Shown here in pieces: positions 1 through 8,307 of a DNA stretch of 64,000 bases (positions within the stretch are counted from its first letter, which is position 1; the number at the start of each line of letters is the position of its first letter). The notes under the pieces were generated by a model that made no database searches, was not told where the DNA came from, and saw nothing but the letters and a program-made list of their open reading frames with translations. The translations under genes were made by a program, and so were the position numbers. The DNA comes from Anaerocolumna chitinilytica (GTDB taxonomy: Bacteria > Bacillota > Clostridia > Lachnospirales > Lachnospiraceae). The stretch is from NCBI RefSeq assembly GCF_014218355.1, contig NZ_AP023368.1, positions 2,608,001 to 2,672,000 of the forward strand, read 5' to 3'.

Positions 1-146
1 TCCGGCTCATTTGGAAGCTGGCTTCCGGGTTGAAATTCTCCGTTTATTATCTTAAGGTATAGTGCATCATAGATTTTAACATATTTCAGCTTTTTCTTTT
101 TTTCTTCCGAAATATTGTTTTTTGTTATATTATCTTCTGAATTCAT
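1..146 (-). CDS. GntR-family transcriptional regulator, N-terminal fragment
   Basis: The gene enters from the left edge on the minus strand. The 48 visible residues have a Lys-rich start and then a pattern ending in IINGEFQPGSQLPNEP, which is the first helix and turn of a GntR winged-helix domain. An ATG at 146 is preceded by an AAAGGAG ribosome site about 5 nt upstream. The start lies just below a GTCTAGAC palindrome, the operator form known for the HutC subfamily (GTMTAKAC), so this is probably a HutC-type, effector-binding GntR protein that represses itself. The effector domain lies outside the window, so the ligand is unknown. Confidence 0.7.
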   Translation of the reverse strand, partial: MNSEDNITKNNISEEKKKKLKYVKIYDALYLKIINGEFQPGSQLPNEP

Positions 147-155
147 ATCGTCTCC

Positions 156-169
156 TTTGTCTAGACAAA
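156..169. promoter_or_regulatory. Putative HutC/GntR operator
   Basis: TTTGTCTAGACAAA is a perfect 14-bp palindrome containing GTCTAGAC, which fits the HutC-subfamily consensus GTMTAKAC. It sits about 10 bp upstream of the GntR start codon, next to its ribosome site, as expected for autorepression. Confidence 0.55.
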
Positions 170-382
170 TTCGTATAATTATATTAACGACCAATTAATA
201 AGAAGTAGAAGTTAACCAGACAGTTTGCAGCTATTTGCCAACTAGTATAACCTAAAGGACAACAGACTGTCAAATAATATAATTCTTTTTATAATGGATA
301 TTTCCTTGGAATTTTACAGATAATATAGAGCGAAATAATAGGTACCGGATATAGATTTTACATTGCAAAATGATAAAAATAG

Positions 383-410
383 TTGACAATAGGAAGGAAG
401 AAATGATAAG
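383..410 (+). promoter_or_regulatory. Putative promoter of uridine phosphorylase
   Basis: TTGACA at 383-388 and GATAAG at 405-410 are separated by 16 nt. The -35 box is perfect and the -10 box is weak. Transcription would begin near 417. Confidence 0.5.
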
Positions 411-426
411 ATTTAACTATATTAAA

Positions 427-442
427 TAGACATATATGTCTA
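427..442. promoter_or_regulatory. 16-bp palindrome in udp leader
   Basis: TAGACATATATGTCTA is a perfect 16-bp palindrome just downstream of the predicted start point of udp. Its TAGAC/GTCTA arms resemble those of the operator at 156-169, so the same GntR protein could bind both, or another repressor could use it. The rest of the 147-525 gap shows no gene. Confidence 0.4.
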
Positions 443-525
443 AATTATATAGTGTAGAGTATAAAAGGTTTTATTATGAACACCTAATTTGATTGTGCGA
501 TATATTCGTCAGATGGAGGATTATT

Positions 526-1302
526 ATGAAATATGCAGAAGAAGGTATGGTTTATCATCTTGCGATAAAGAAAGGTGATGTAGGAAGATATGTAATTCTT
601 CCGGGAGACCCTAAGAGATGTGCCATGATTGCCAGTTATTTTGATGATTCCAAATTAGTGGCTGACAGCAGAGAATTTGTTACTTATACAGGATATCTGG
701 AAGGGGAGAAAGTAAGCGTAACTTCTACCGGAATTGGCGGACCTTCTGCTTCTATCGCTATGGAAGAGCTTGTTATGAGCGGGGCAGATACTTTTATCCG
801 TGTGGGAACCTGTGGTGGTATGGATACAAATGTAAAGGGCGGAGATATAGTTATAGCAACAGGGGCCATCCGTATGGAGGGAACCAGCAAAGAGTATGCG
901 CCTATAGAATTTCCGGCAGTGGCAGATATTGAGATAACAAACGCTTTAATACAAGCTGCTAAAAATCTTGGAAATTCCTATCATGCAGGTATTGTTGAAT
1001 GTAAGGATTCCTTTTATGGACAGCATTCGCCGGAGACAAAGCCGGTAAGCTATGAATTGATGAACAAATGGGAAGCATGGCTTCGTTTAGGCTGCAAGGC
1101 TTCTGAAATGGAATCAGCCGCATTGTTTGTTGTAGCAAGCCATCTTGGTGTTCGCTGCGGCTCTAATTTTCTAGTTGTTGCTAATCAGGAGAGAGAGAAG
1201 GCAGGTCTTGATAACCCGGTTGTTCACGATACAGATGCAGCTGTTAAAGTTGGTGTGGAAGCACTTAGAATTCTGATAAAGCAGGATCGTCAATATAAAT
1301 AA
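526..1302 (+). CDS. udp: Uridine phosphorylase
   Basis: Cytosolic enzyme that splits uridine with phosphate into uracil and ribose 1-phosphate (pyrimidine salvage). The 258-residue protein is the normal length of the NP-I family. It shows the phosphate-loop start (VILPGDPKR), the [16 protein letters not shown] stretch, the VGTCGGM motif and the SEMESAALF signature near the C terminus. An upstream in-frame TTG at 493 would add residues of no family resemblance; the ATG at 526 has a GGAGG site 6 nt upstream and is preferred. It stands alone, ended by a strong hairpin. Uridine kinase (32541-33167) elsewhere in the window acts on the same nucleoside. Confidence 0.9.
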   Translation: MKYAEEGMVYHLAIKKGDVGRYVILPGDPKRCAMIASYFDDSKLVADSREFVTYTGYLEGEKVSVTSTGIGGPSASIAMEELVMSGADTFIRVGTCGGMDTNVKGGDIVIATGAIRMEGTSKEYAPIEFPAVADIEITNALIQAAKNLGNSYHAGIVECKDSFYGQHSPETKPVSYELMNKWEAWLRLGCKASEMESAALFVVASHLGVRCGSNFLVVANQEREKAGLDNPVVHDTDAAVKVGVEALRILIKQDRQYK

Positions 1303-1332
1303 ATTGAAAAGAGACCTGATATAATAGTTAAC

Positions 1333-1375
1333 AAAAAAAGAAACGGGTGAAGAGAAATTGACCGTTTCTTTTTTT
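1333..1375. terminator. Bidirectional intrinsic terminator
   Basis: A 14-bp perfect stem (1333-1346 with 1362-1375) has A-rich and T-rich outer arms, so it can end transcription of udp on plus and of the two-component genes on minus. Confidence 0.85.
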
Positions 1376-1407
1376 GTGCTATTAGCAGGATTACGAAAGT
1401 CTGTGGG

Positions 1408-1992
1408 TTATCCTTTCAGCCTGAAAAGATGAGGAATTTCCTTTTGGTTTTTTAATCCCAGCTTTTTTAGTATAGTTGTCTTTTGATTAGATATAGTTTT
1501 AGAGGAGGAATTAAGGCTTATTTCCTCACCGTTTATTTTCAGAAGTACTGCTTTTTCCGCATCGCTTAGCTGGTTTAAGATTAGAGAATGAATCAAGTGC
1601 TCCTGGGGGGTATTTCCGTGGGCTGTATGCTTGATGGTTTGCAGCAGGATATCAAACTGGCTTTTAAAAACGTATCCCGACGCAAAGCTTTTCGCACAAG
1701 CCAGGGTAACTGTATCGTAATCCTCAAAAGAGGTTATGATTAAGACCTTGGCATCCGTAGAACAGCGTATTTTTTTTGATACTTCAATTCCATCCAGATT
1801 TCTCCCGGTAAGATTTAGGTCCATAAGGACTACATGGGGTTTCAAAGAAGTAGAGAGTCGAAATGCGTCTATATTATTCGTAGCATAACCCACATATTCA
1901 ATTCCGGGATCGGCTGTTAGAAGCGTTTCTGTTAAATATATAAAATCCAGGTCATCTTCTACTAGCAATACCTTTATTTTTGAGTCTGGCAT
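1408..1992 (-). CDS. Two-component response regulator with LuxR-like output
   Basis: A 194-residue regulator. The receiver domain has the acidic pair E12-D13-D14, the phospho-accepting D58 (in VVLMDLNL) and the conserved Lys in the YVFKS stretch. A short C-terminal region (about 145-194) with an ISNQKTTILKKLGLKN stretch resembles a LuxR/NarL recognition helix but is shortened. The ATG at 1992 has AGGGAG 8 nt upstream; an upstream start at 2079 lies deep inside the kinase gene and is unlikely. The gene overlaps the end of its kinase gene by 41 nt, so the two are translationally coupled. Its position beside the kinase/FHA block makes it the best candidate to bind the 19-bp palindromes at 3482 and 7385; that link is inference. 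Confidence 0.8.
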   Translation of the reverse strand: MPDSKIKVLLVEDDLDFIYLTETLLTADPGIEYVGYATNNIDAFRLSTSLKPHVVLMDLNLTGRNLDGIEVSKKIRCSTDAKVLIITSFEDYDTVTLACAKSFASGYVFKSQFDILLQTIKHTAHGNTPQEHLIHSLILNQLSDAEKAVLLKINGEEISLNSSSKTISNQKTTILKKLGLKNQKEIPHLFRLKG

Positions 1993-3400
1993 GGTTTTCT
2001 CCCTGCTGCTGCCTGTGTTCTCTTCCGGAATTATTAACCGGCAAAAGAATAAAAAAGGCAGTTCCCTTTCCCTCTTCACTTTCTATGTAAATATGGCCCT
2101 TGTGGGCTTTGACCACATTATAGCAGTAGGATAGCCCCAGACCGTAATTCATACCGGAACCCTTAGTGGAAAAATAGGGGGTAAATATTTTGCTCCGGTT
2201 CTTTTTTGCAATTCCGCAGCCCTCATCGCGGATTGTTATTCTGCAAAGATACTTCCTTATCCTGTTATCGAGTATGATAGTAATTTTACCGCTGTTTTTC
2301 ATGGACTCAGCAGCGTTATGAAACAAATTTTCGAAAACCTCCAACAAATGGAGTGGATCTGCAGGAATAATTAAATCCGTTTCAATATGACATTCGAATT
2401 CGGCGGTGTGCTTTCCCGAATTCCGAAAGGAAGCAATGGCCATATTTATTAATTCGGAAGCTGAACATTTCTGCAGATTTAATATGATTTTACCGGAATA
2501 AAGCTGGTTTTTTGATATAAAGTCCCTTATATAAGAGGCGGAATGCTCAAGGATTTTTAATTCTTCCGCATTTTTGTATGCGTCTATTTTTCTTAAGTTG
2601 CTGATGCTCCATTCTATTTTTACCAACTCATTTTTTAACATATGGTCGGTGTAATTTACCTCTTTTGATGCAATCCGCCTTTCCGAATTCCAGAGGTAAT
2701 GGTCAAATCGTAATATCAATCCCATAATGCCCTCTGTGCAGGCAAGCGCAAAGTAAAAAAGCAATGAAATACTTAGAATGAAAACATTATCTTTCCAGAT
2801 TTTGTATAACAAGGTGAGCTGCAGGCTATGTACAAGAAAAATAGTGATAAGCCAATACCAGACAGGAGGAAGTAAAATTAGAGTTATAAATAGGTTTTGC
2901 TGCTTCTGGGAAGGAGCCTTGACGGTTGTTACAGAAGCAATCATTACCATAGTAAGCAAAATACCAAATGCAAAGTTATAAATAGTAACCGTATGCCAGA
3001 AAGTCATACTTGTATTCTGGTACATACTAGTTTTCGTGGGAAGAAAAACAAGAAATAGGAGGATGGATGGTAAAAACAGACTTATTTTTATTAGCTGTAA
3101 CCAGAAGCTCCGGTTTACCAGTAATTCAGAAAAGTACAATGCAAAAACTACACTGCAGGGCATGACCAGATAATAGAGAATTGCTGTAAGGACAGAGTAC
3201 ATTTCACGGCTTATGGACAAAGGAATCTGTAGTCCGTTGGTCATCAGCTTTAGAGCCGGCAAATCATAAAAAAGGAATTCTTTAAAAGGACCAAGGCTAA
3301 AAATAAAGAAAGTTATGGCACACCATTGGTTTGTTTTGTTATTTCTAGAAGAAAAATAAACCAGAAACATAAATACCCAGAGTATTAATGTAAAAACCAT
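1952..3400 (-). CDS. Membrane sensor histidine kinase
   Basis: A 482-residue kinase. The N-terminal half (about 1-232) is a block of seven or so membrane helices without a large outer loop, so it probably senses something in or near the membrane. The phospho-accepting His is H253 (TDHMLKNEL), followed by a long helix pair and an ATPase domain with N box (ENLFHNAAES, near 357), G1 (DEGCGI, 392-397), F box (IFTPYF) and G2 (GMNYGLGL). It partners the downstream response regulator, whose start lies inside its last codons. A GAGG site precedes the ATG at 3400. Divergent from the kinase/FHA block, with a large palindrome in the shared gap. Confidence 0.85.
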   Translation of the reverse strand: MVFTLILWVFMFLVYFSSRNNKTNQWCAITFFIFSLGPFKEFLFYDLPALKLMTNGLQIPLSISREMYSVLTAILYYLVMPCSVVFALYFSELLVNRSFWLQLIKISLFLPSILLFLVFLPTKTSMYQNTSMTFWHTVTIYNFAFGILLTMVMIASVTTVKAPSQKQQNLFITLILLPPVWYWLITIFLVHSLQLTLLYKIWKDNVFILSISLLFYFALACTEGIMGLILRFDHYLWNSERRIASKEVNYTDHMLKNELVKIEWSISNLRKIDAYKNAEELKILEHSASYIRDFISKNQLYSGKIILNLQKCSASELINMAIASFRNSGKHTAEFECHIETDLIIPADPLHLLEVFENLFHNAAESMKNSGKITIILDNRIRKYLCRITIRDEGCGIAKKNRSKIFTPYFSTKGSGMNYGLGLSYCYNVVKAHKGHIYIESEEGKGTAFFILLPVNNSGREHRQQQGENHARLKNKGIASRR

Positions 3401-3470
3401 ATGTATACCTCATGCGTAATTAATCAGATATCATTATTTTAAAGGAAGAACTGCAGGAAGTAAAGAAATA

Positions 3471-3511
3471 TTTGCAAAATATTCCCAAAATGTTTGGGAA
3501 TATTTTGCAAA
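3471..3511. promoter_or_regulatory. 41-bp inverted repeat with 19-bp core operator
   Basis: Arms 3471-3489 and 3493-3511 are perfect complements around a 3-nt centre. The core TTCCCAAAATGTTTGGGAA (3482-3500) recurs with one mismatch at 7385-7403. It lies in the gap between the divergent two-component genes and the first Ser/Thr kinase. Its centre is 51 nt before the -10 box at 3542. It could also fold as a hairpin, but the recurrence at a fixed distance from a second promoter favours a protein-binding site. Confidence 0.7.
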
Positions 3512-3541
3512 TTCAAACTGGAATTTCAATGGGGGGAATTT

Positions 3542-3547
3542 TATAAT
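3542..3547 (+). promoter_or_regulatory. -10 box of first kinase operon
   Basis: TATAAT, perfect. The -35 position (TGGAAT at 3519-3524, 17-nt spacer) is poor, as expected of an activator-dependent promoter. With transcription starting near 3554, the palindrome centre lies near -63, a typical class I activator position. Confidence 0.6.
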
Positions 3548-3626
3548 ATGTTTGAGGCAAAAACATAAGTAAAACCTGTATGGTTAGCAAATAGGTTGGT
3601 GGAGAAAGGAGTGGAAGCCGACAGAT

Positions 3627-6221
3627 ATGATAAATATAGAAAGGCTTTGTTTTAACTGCTTTCACGAAAAGGAAAACGGGGAAATATGCCCCGGGTGTGG
3701 ATACAATAATGTAGAAAACACGGTTAGATTTCCCCTGTCCATTAAGGAGGGAAGTATACTCAATGGGCAGTATATTGTGGGACGCGTGCTGGGGCAGGGA
3801 GGATTTGGAATTACTTATCTTGCACTGGATTACCAACTTAAGGTTAAAGTTGCTATTAAAGAATATCTGCCTGAGGGTATGGCATTACGTCTTCCCGGAA
3901 CGGCGCTTATCTCTGTATACGAGGGAGAAAAGAAGGAAAATTTTAATTACGGGGCTGAACGCTTCTTAGACGAAGCCAGGGTTTTAGCGAAATTTATCGG
4001 TCACAAGAACATTGTAAGCGTTAAGAGTTATTTCAGGGAAAATAATACGGCTTATTTTGTTATGGATTATATCGAAGGAATAAATTTTAAAAACTATATA
4101 AAAAGTCAAGGCGGGAAAATCCCTTATAATGATGCCTTTCGGATACTTCTTCCTGTTATGGACGCCCTGGCAGCCGTTCATAAGGAAGGAGTTATTCATC
4201 GGGATGTCACTCCCGACAACATTTATATAACGAGGGATAATGAAATAAAGCTTCTGGACTTTGGAGCAGCCAGGTATAGCCTTGGGGATAAAAGTCGGTG
4301 TCTGGATGTAATCTTAAAAGCCGGATATGCACCGAAGGAGCAGTACATTAGGAAAGGAAGGCAAGGGCCTTATACGGATGTCTATTCACTAGCGGTGTGC
4401 TTTTATGCATGTATAACCGGATATCTTCCACCGGAAGCGCTGGAACGTATTGAGAGGGATGAGACAGTTTCCATATCTGCCAGGGGTATTCACATACCGG
4501 AATATTTAGAAAATACCATTATGAAAGGCATGGAGGTGAATGCGCAGGACCGGTTCCAATCTATGGAGGAATTTAAAGCTGCATTGACTAGTGCTCCGGA
4601 TTCCGTAGATTTAACTGTTCCATTAAACTTTGCACCGAATGAGGGATCAGGGACTGGAGTAGTGCTTTCTGATGTTGTTTCGATACCGGAAGTAATGACG
4701 GGAATTCAGTCTGCTCTCCAAACGGATGCTGTAACTGGAACCATAAACAATTCTTTGTCTGACATCGCTTTATCTAATGAATCTAACTTTAGTGGGGCAG
4801 TAAACAAACAAAAGGGAAAAACAGTAAAAAGAATCTTTATGGACAAGAGAGTTTTACTACTGATGTCGGCAGCCTGTCTCATGCTAGTATTCATTGCTGC
4901 AGGAGTAGCGGGCATATGGATAAAATTCGATGGAAACGGTGAGAACAACTCCTTTACTTTCCCTTCAGAAGGAGCAAATATGAACTCTAATTCTTCGCCG
5001 GATGATGCTGGTACTTCCTCTGCGATAGACCAGGCTGACAGGAAGATATCCGTAGAACTACTGATTGATCCGGTTATAATGGCAAACGGAAATACCATTC
5101 AGGATATGTCCAATCTGAAAGGGGTATCTATTCATAAGAGAGATGCACAGAGTGAGACAGAATTCGTGGATCAGACAAGGCTTAATTTTCAGGCAAATAC
5201 AAGAAGTATCAGCTTTGGATATTTTGACCAGGAACTATTGAAAATGGCACAGGAAAGCGGAGCGACAGTTAAGGAATCGGATGCGTTGGGAGAAGGCGGT
5301 TATTTTATTATTGTCGGAGTGAAGGAGAATATAGCAGGACAAATTATTGAAAATGTATCAAGAAGTTATGTGAATTCCATGGAAGCTTTTAATAAAAAGG
5401 ATGCTGAAACGGTAAAAGAAGATGTTGCCTATGGATACCCCATTAAGCTGGAAGCCAGCCTAAGTGATTCTTCTCAATTAACGAAGGGTAATTATGGAGC
5501 GGATAACCTGACTGATCAAAAGGCTTCCACTGCATGGATAGAAGGAGTCCCGGGGACAGGAGTAGGTGAATATGTGCTGTATCAAATACATGACACCTCA
5601 GCAAAAGTTTATGGTCTTGCTATTATGCCAGGAAACATGAAGTCGAAAGCTTTTTATTATCGTAATTCGGTACCAACAAGTATAACTGTTTCCAGTGGAA
5701 ATTTTAAAGCTACCATAAATCTTTCCTCTTATACACCGGACTTTCAGGATAAGAACAAAGATATGCTATTCTTTGATTTTGACAGCCCCTTAGCAGCTGG
5801 GGAAATAATAGTTTCTATTGCGGGAACCCAGCTCGGAAGCAAATATGACCACACCTGTATCTCCGAAATGTATCTGTATACCTACCCGCAAATAGGGGAT
5901 GAAGTGTTATATTCACCTGAAGATTGGACGGTTGAGAATGAGAAGAGGCAATATGTGCTGGAGGACAGTGATTCCAAATATTTGACGAAAGATGATTTGG
6001 TAGGCTTAACACAGGAAGAATGCAGGCTGGCCAGGAATGAAATCTACGCAAGGCATGGAAGAAAGTTCGATGATGCTGGACTGCAGGCGTATTTTAATTC
6101 TTGTGAATGGTACGAAGGAACCATTGCAGCAGAGGATTTTGATGCTTCCGTATTAAATCAATATGAAATTGCTAATCGAGATTTGATAATAGAATATGAG
6201 AAAGAACAGGGATACCGTTGA
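3627..6221 (+). CDS. Transmembrane Ser/Thr protein kinase with zinc ribbon, glycan-binding-like and YARHG domains
   Basis: A Hanks-type kinase of 864 residues. It starts with a zinc ribbon (C8, C11, C21, C24), then a kinase domain (about 49-325) with glycine loop GQGGFG (56-61), ATP Lys K78, HRD at 191-193, N198 and DFG at 211-213. The usual Lys after HRD is Thr (HRDVTPDN), as in many Firmicutes kinases of this type. The activation segment ends in GYAPKEQY. One membrane helix at about 408-434 puts the rest outside: a discoidin-like domain at roughly 604-755 resembling NADase-type glycan-binding domains, and a C-terminal YARHG domain (about 783-860, with YARHGRKF). The outer part probably senses the wall or a sugar; that is inference. 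It is first in the block and overlaps the amidase gene by one base. Confidence 0.87.
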   Translation: MINIERLCFNCFHEKENGEICPGCGYNNVENTVRFPLSIKEGSILNGQYIVGRVLGQGGFGITYLALDYQLKVKVAIKEYLPEGMALRLPGTALISVYEGEKKENFNYGAERFLDEARVLAKFIGHKNIVSVKSYFRENNTAYFVMDYIEGINFKNYIKSQGGKIPYNDAFRILLPVMDALAAVHKEGVIHRDVTPDNIYITRDNEIKLLDFGAARYSLGDKSRCLDVILKAGYAPKEQYIRKGRQGPYTDVYSLAVCFYACITGYLPPEALERIERDETVSISARGIHIPEYLENTIMKGMEVNAQDRFQSMEEFKAALTSAPDSVDLTVPLNFAPNEGSGTGVVLSDVVSIPEVMTGIQSALQTDAVTGTINNSLSDIALSNESNFSGAVNKQKGKTVKRIFMDKRVLLLMSAACLMLVFIAAGVAGIWIKFDGNGENNSFTFPSEGANMNSNSSPDDAGTSSAIDQADRKISVELLIDPVIMANGNTIQDMSNLKGVSIHKRDAQSETEFVDQTRLNFQANTRSISFGYFDQELLKMAQESGATVKESDALGEGGYFIIVGVKENIAGQIIENVSRSYVNSMEAFNKKDAETVKEDVAYGYPIKLEASLSDSSQLTKGNYGADNLTDQKASTAWIEGVPGTGVGEYVLYQIHDTSAKVYGLAIMPGNMKSKAFYYRNSVPTSITVSSGNFKATINLSSYTPDFQDKNKDMLFFDFDSPLAAGEIIVSIAGTQLGSKYDHTCISEMYLYTYPQIGDEVLYSPEDWTVENEKRQYVLEDSDSKYLTKDDLVGLTQEECRLARNEIYARHGRKFDDAGLQAYFNSCEWYEGTIAAEDFDASVLNQYEIANRDLIIEYEKEQGYR

Positions 6222-7366
6222 TGAAAAAGTGGATTGGTTTATTTGCAGTACTTCTATTTATTATCGGACTGACTGCTTGTGCCCTTAAAACAGACAGGAC
6301 AAAAGCCAGAGATAAGGAAGAGGAGATAAAGACAGCCGTAACAAAGGAGGAAACACCAGGGGATAATTCTTACACAAGGGAAGAAATAGAGAAAGAGAAA
6401 AAGTCAAATGTGTCTAAGAACAGTGCAAAAGAAGACGACATGAAAGAAGGAAAGAAGGACAGTACCTTTGAAGATAAGATTAAGAACAGTACTAGCGGGA
6501 ATTCAAAAGAAGGACTTACGAAGCTTTATGATGAAGAAAAACTAGAAACATTATATACGTCGGATACGGTGAATGTGCGGGTGTCTCCTTCAGTCCATGG
6601 GGTAGTATATAAGAAGCTTCCTAGAAGGAGTGAGGTCAAAAGAATTCACAATGGTGGAAAGTGGAGCGAAGTCCTTTTAGATGGGAGGAGGTATTACATT
6701 GCCAGTGCTTTTTTAAAGGAAAAAGCGGAAAATACCAAAGAATATGTAATTGCTATTGATGCCGGTCATCAGGCTAAAGCAAATAACGAACGGGAACCTA
6801 TTGGACCGGGAGCTTCAGAAAAAAAAGCTAAAGTAGCGGGAGGAACTTCCGGTTGTGTAAGCAGGCTGAGGGAGTTTGAATTAAATCTGGAGGTGGCGCT
6901 GAAATTACAAAAGGAACTTGAAGACCGGGGGTATACAGTCATTATGATCCGGACAAAAAATAATGTCAATATCAGCAATGCTGAGCGGGCAGAAATAGCC
7001 AATGATAGACAGGTGGATGCATTTGTCAGGATTCATGCAAACGGTTCGGAGGATTCTTCTATAAAAGGAGCTATGACCATATGTCAGACTTCAAAGAATC
7101 CATATAATGCAGATATTTACAAGGTATGTAAAAAGCTTTCAAACTGTATTTTAGACGATTTGGTCAGTGCTACAGGATGTAAGAAAAAATATGTCTGGGA
7201 AACAGATACAATGACAGGAATTAACTGGTGTAAGGTACCTGTCACTATTGTAGAAATGGGGTACATGACTAATCCATCAGAAGATGCGCTGATGGCAACA
7301 GAGGATTACCAGTATAAAATCGTCAAGGGTATAGCTGATGGCATTGATGATTTTTTCCTCGAGTAA
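6221..7366 (+). CDS. Lipoprotein N-acetylmuramoyl-L-alanine amidase with SH3 domain
   Basis: A 381-residue lipoprotein: signal segment with lipobox LTAC (C20), a charged Lys/Glu/Ser-rich linker (25-100), a bacterial SH3 domain (about 110-165, NVRVSPS), and an Amidase_3 domain (about 175-380). Zinc ligands H183 (DAGH), E220 (EFELN) and H272 (RIHANG) and catalytic E345 (VEMGYMTN) are all present, so it should cleave the lactyl-peptide bond of peptidoglycan. The ATG shares one base with the TGA of the kinase gene (TGATG), so the two are co-translated. An insertion between the first His and the Glu resembles those of regulated amidases. It ties the kinase block to the cell wall. Confidence 0.87.
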   Translation: MKKWIGLFAVLLFIIGLTACALKTDRTKARDKEEEIKTAVTKEETPGDNSYTREEIEKEKKSNVSKNSAKEDDMKEGKKDSTFEDKIKNSTSGNSKEGLTKLYDEEKLETLYTSDTVNVRVSPSVHGVVYKKLPRRSEVKRIHNGGKWSEVLLDGRRYYIASAFLKEKAENTKEYVIAIDAGHQAKANNEREPIGPGASEKKAKVAGGTSGCVSRLREFELNLEVALKLQKELEDRGYTVIMIRTKNNVNISNAERAEIANDRQVDAFVRIHANGSEDSSIKGAMTICQTSKNPYNADIYKVCKKLSNCILDDLVSATGCKKKYVWETDTMTGINWCKVPVTIVEMGYMTNPSEDALMATEDYQYKIVKGIADGIDDFFLE

Positions 7367-7384
7367 TTTGATTTTCCTTAAGAC

Positions 7385-7403
7385 TTCCTAAAATGTTTGG
7401 GAA
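7385..7403. promoter_or_regulatory. Second copy of the 19-bp palindromic operator
   Basis: TTCCTAAAATGTTTGGGAA matches the core at 3482-3500 in 18 of 19 positions. It precedes the RDD-FHA gene, and 41 nt separate it from the -10 box at 7445, exactly as in the first copy. Confidence 0.7.
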
Positions 7404-7444
7404 TATTCAGGAAATTGCAATAGGTGGTTTACGATGGGGTGTCA

Positions 7445-7450
7445 TACAAT
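7445..7450 (+). promoter_or_regulatory. -10 box of RDD-FHA operon
   Basis: TACAAT, followed by AATG as at the first kinase promoter. No good -35 box lies 16-18 nt upstream, which fits activation from the palindrome at 7385-7403. Confidence 0.5.
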
Positions 7451-7502
7451 AATGTGTAAAGACACTGCAAAGCAGTAATTGAAGGCAGCGGGAGTGGAAA
7501 AT

Positions 7503-8240
7503 ATGAAAAAAGCATCTATGGGAGCACGGATTGGAGCTCTGATTCTTGATAGTTTATTTTTGGATTTTATTAATTTATTTCTTATTTTGTATAATCCTTA
7601 TTCGTTATTTCTTGTTTCTCCTTTTGTAACATTTTTATATTTTGGGATTTGCGAAGGCAGTTCCATGAGTGCTTCTCTTGGAAAAAAGATTTGCGGTCTG
7701 GTAGTCGTTGATGAGGAGGGTAATAAATTGTCATCAGCAAAGGGCTTTACCAGGTCCATTTGCAGATTGGTTTCCGGTCTGATCCTGGGAATAGGGTATC
7801 TTATTGCCTTATTTGATGTTGATAATAAGGCATTGCATGATAAGATGGCAGGAACTTTTGTTGCAGATGCTACTTCTCTGAAAGAGGAGTCGGTTATGGC
7901 ACATACGACGAATAAGCAACAAAATCCCTGCGTAATCTCTATTGCCGGTCCTTTTGCAGGAAAGGCATTTCCTGTTACGGAGCAGGGAGTGACCTTTGGT
8001 AGAGACAGGAACCTATGTGACGTGGTTTATTCCGAAAATACCAAAGGAATTAGCCGGATTCACTGTAAGGTACTTTATAATACCCAAACCAACATGTTTA
8101 TTTTGTATGATATGGGTTCCACTTATGGAACGTTTTTAGAAAACGGAAAGAGGATTACCCAGGATCAACCTATGGCATTAAGAGTCGGTGAGGGCTTTTA
8201 TCTGGCATCAAACATTAATTTATTCCGAACTAATATATAA
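7503..8240 (+). CDS. RDD membrane protein with C-terminal FHA domain
   Basis: A 245-residue protein. The N-terminal 120 or so residues form an RDD-type membrane domain of about three helices (start GARIGALILD, then SLGKKICGLVVVDEEG, and ALHDKMAGTFV near the end). The C-terminal 100 residues form an FHA domain (TFGRDRNLCDVV, SRIHCKV, DMGSTYGTF) that binds phosphothreonine peptides. Topology puts the FHA domain inside the cell, where the kinases act. Start: the ATG at 7503 has GGGAG 8 nt upstream, whereas a TTG at 7479 has no site. It opens a second transcription unit of the block. Confidence 0.85.
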   Translation: MKKASMGARIGALILDSLFLDFINLFLILYNPYSLFLVSPFVTFLYFGICEGSSMSASLGKKICGLVVVDEEGNKLSSAKGFTRSICRLVSGLILGIGYLIALFDVDNKALHDKMAGTFVADATSLKEESVMAHTTNKQQNPCVISIAGPFAGKAFPVTEQGVTFGRDRNLCDVVYSENTKGISRIHCKVLYNTQTNMFILYDMGSTYGTFLENGKRITQDQPMALRVGEGFYLASNINLFRTNI

Positions 8241-8307
8241 GTCTGGAGCATTTTATATCCGGACATCGCAGAGGACCTGATAGTGGAAGAAATGGAGAGT
8301 GGCTTAT

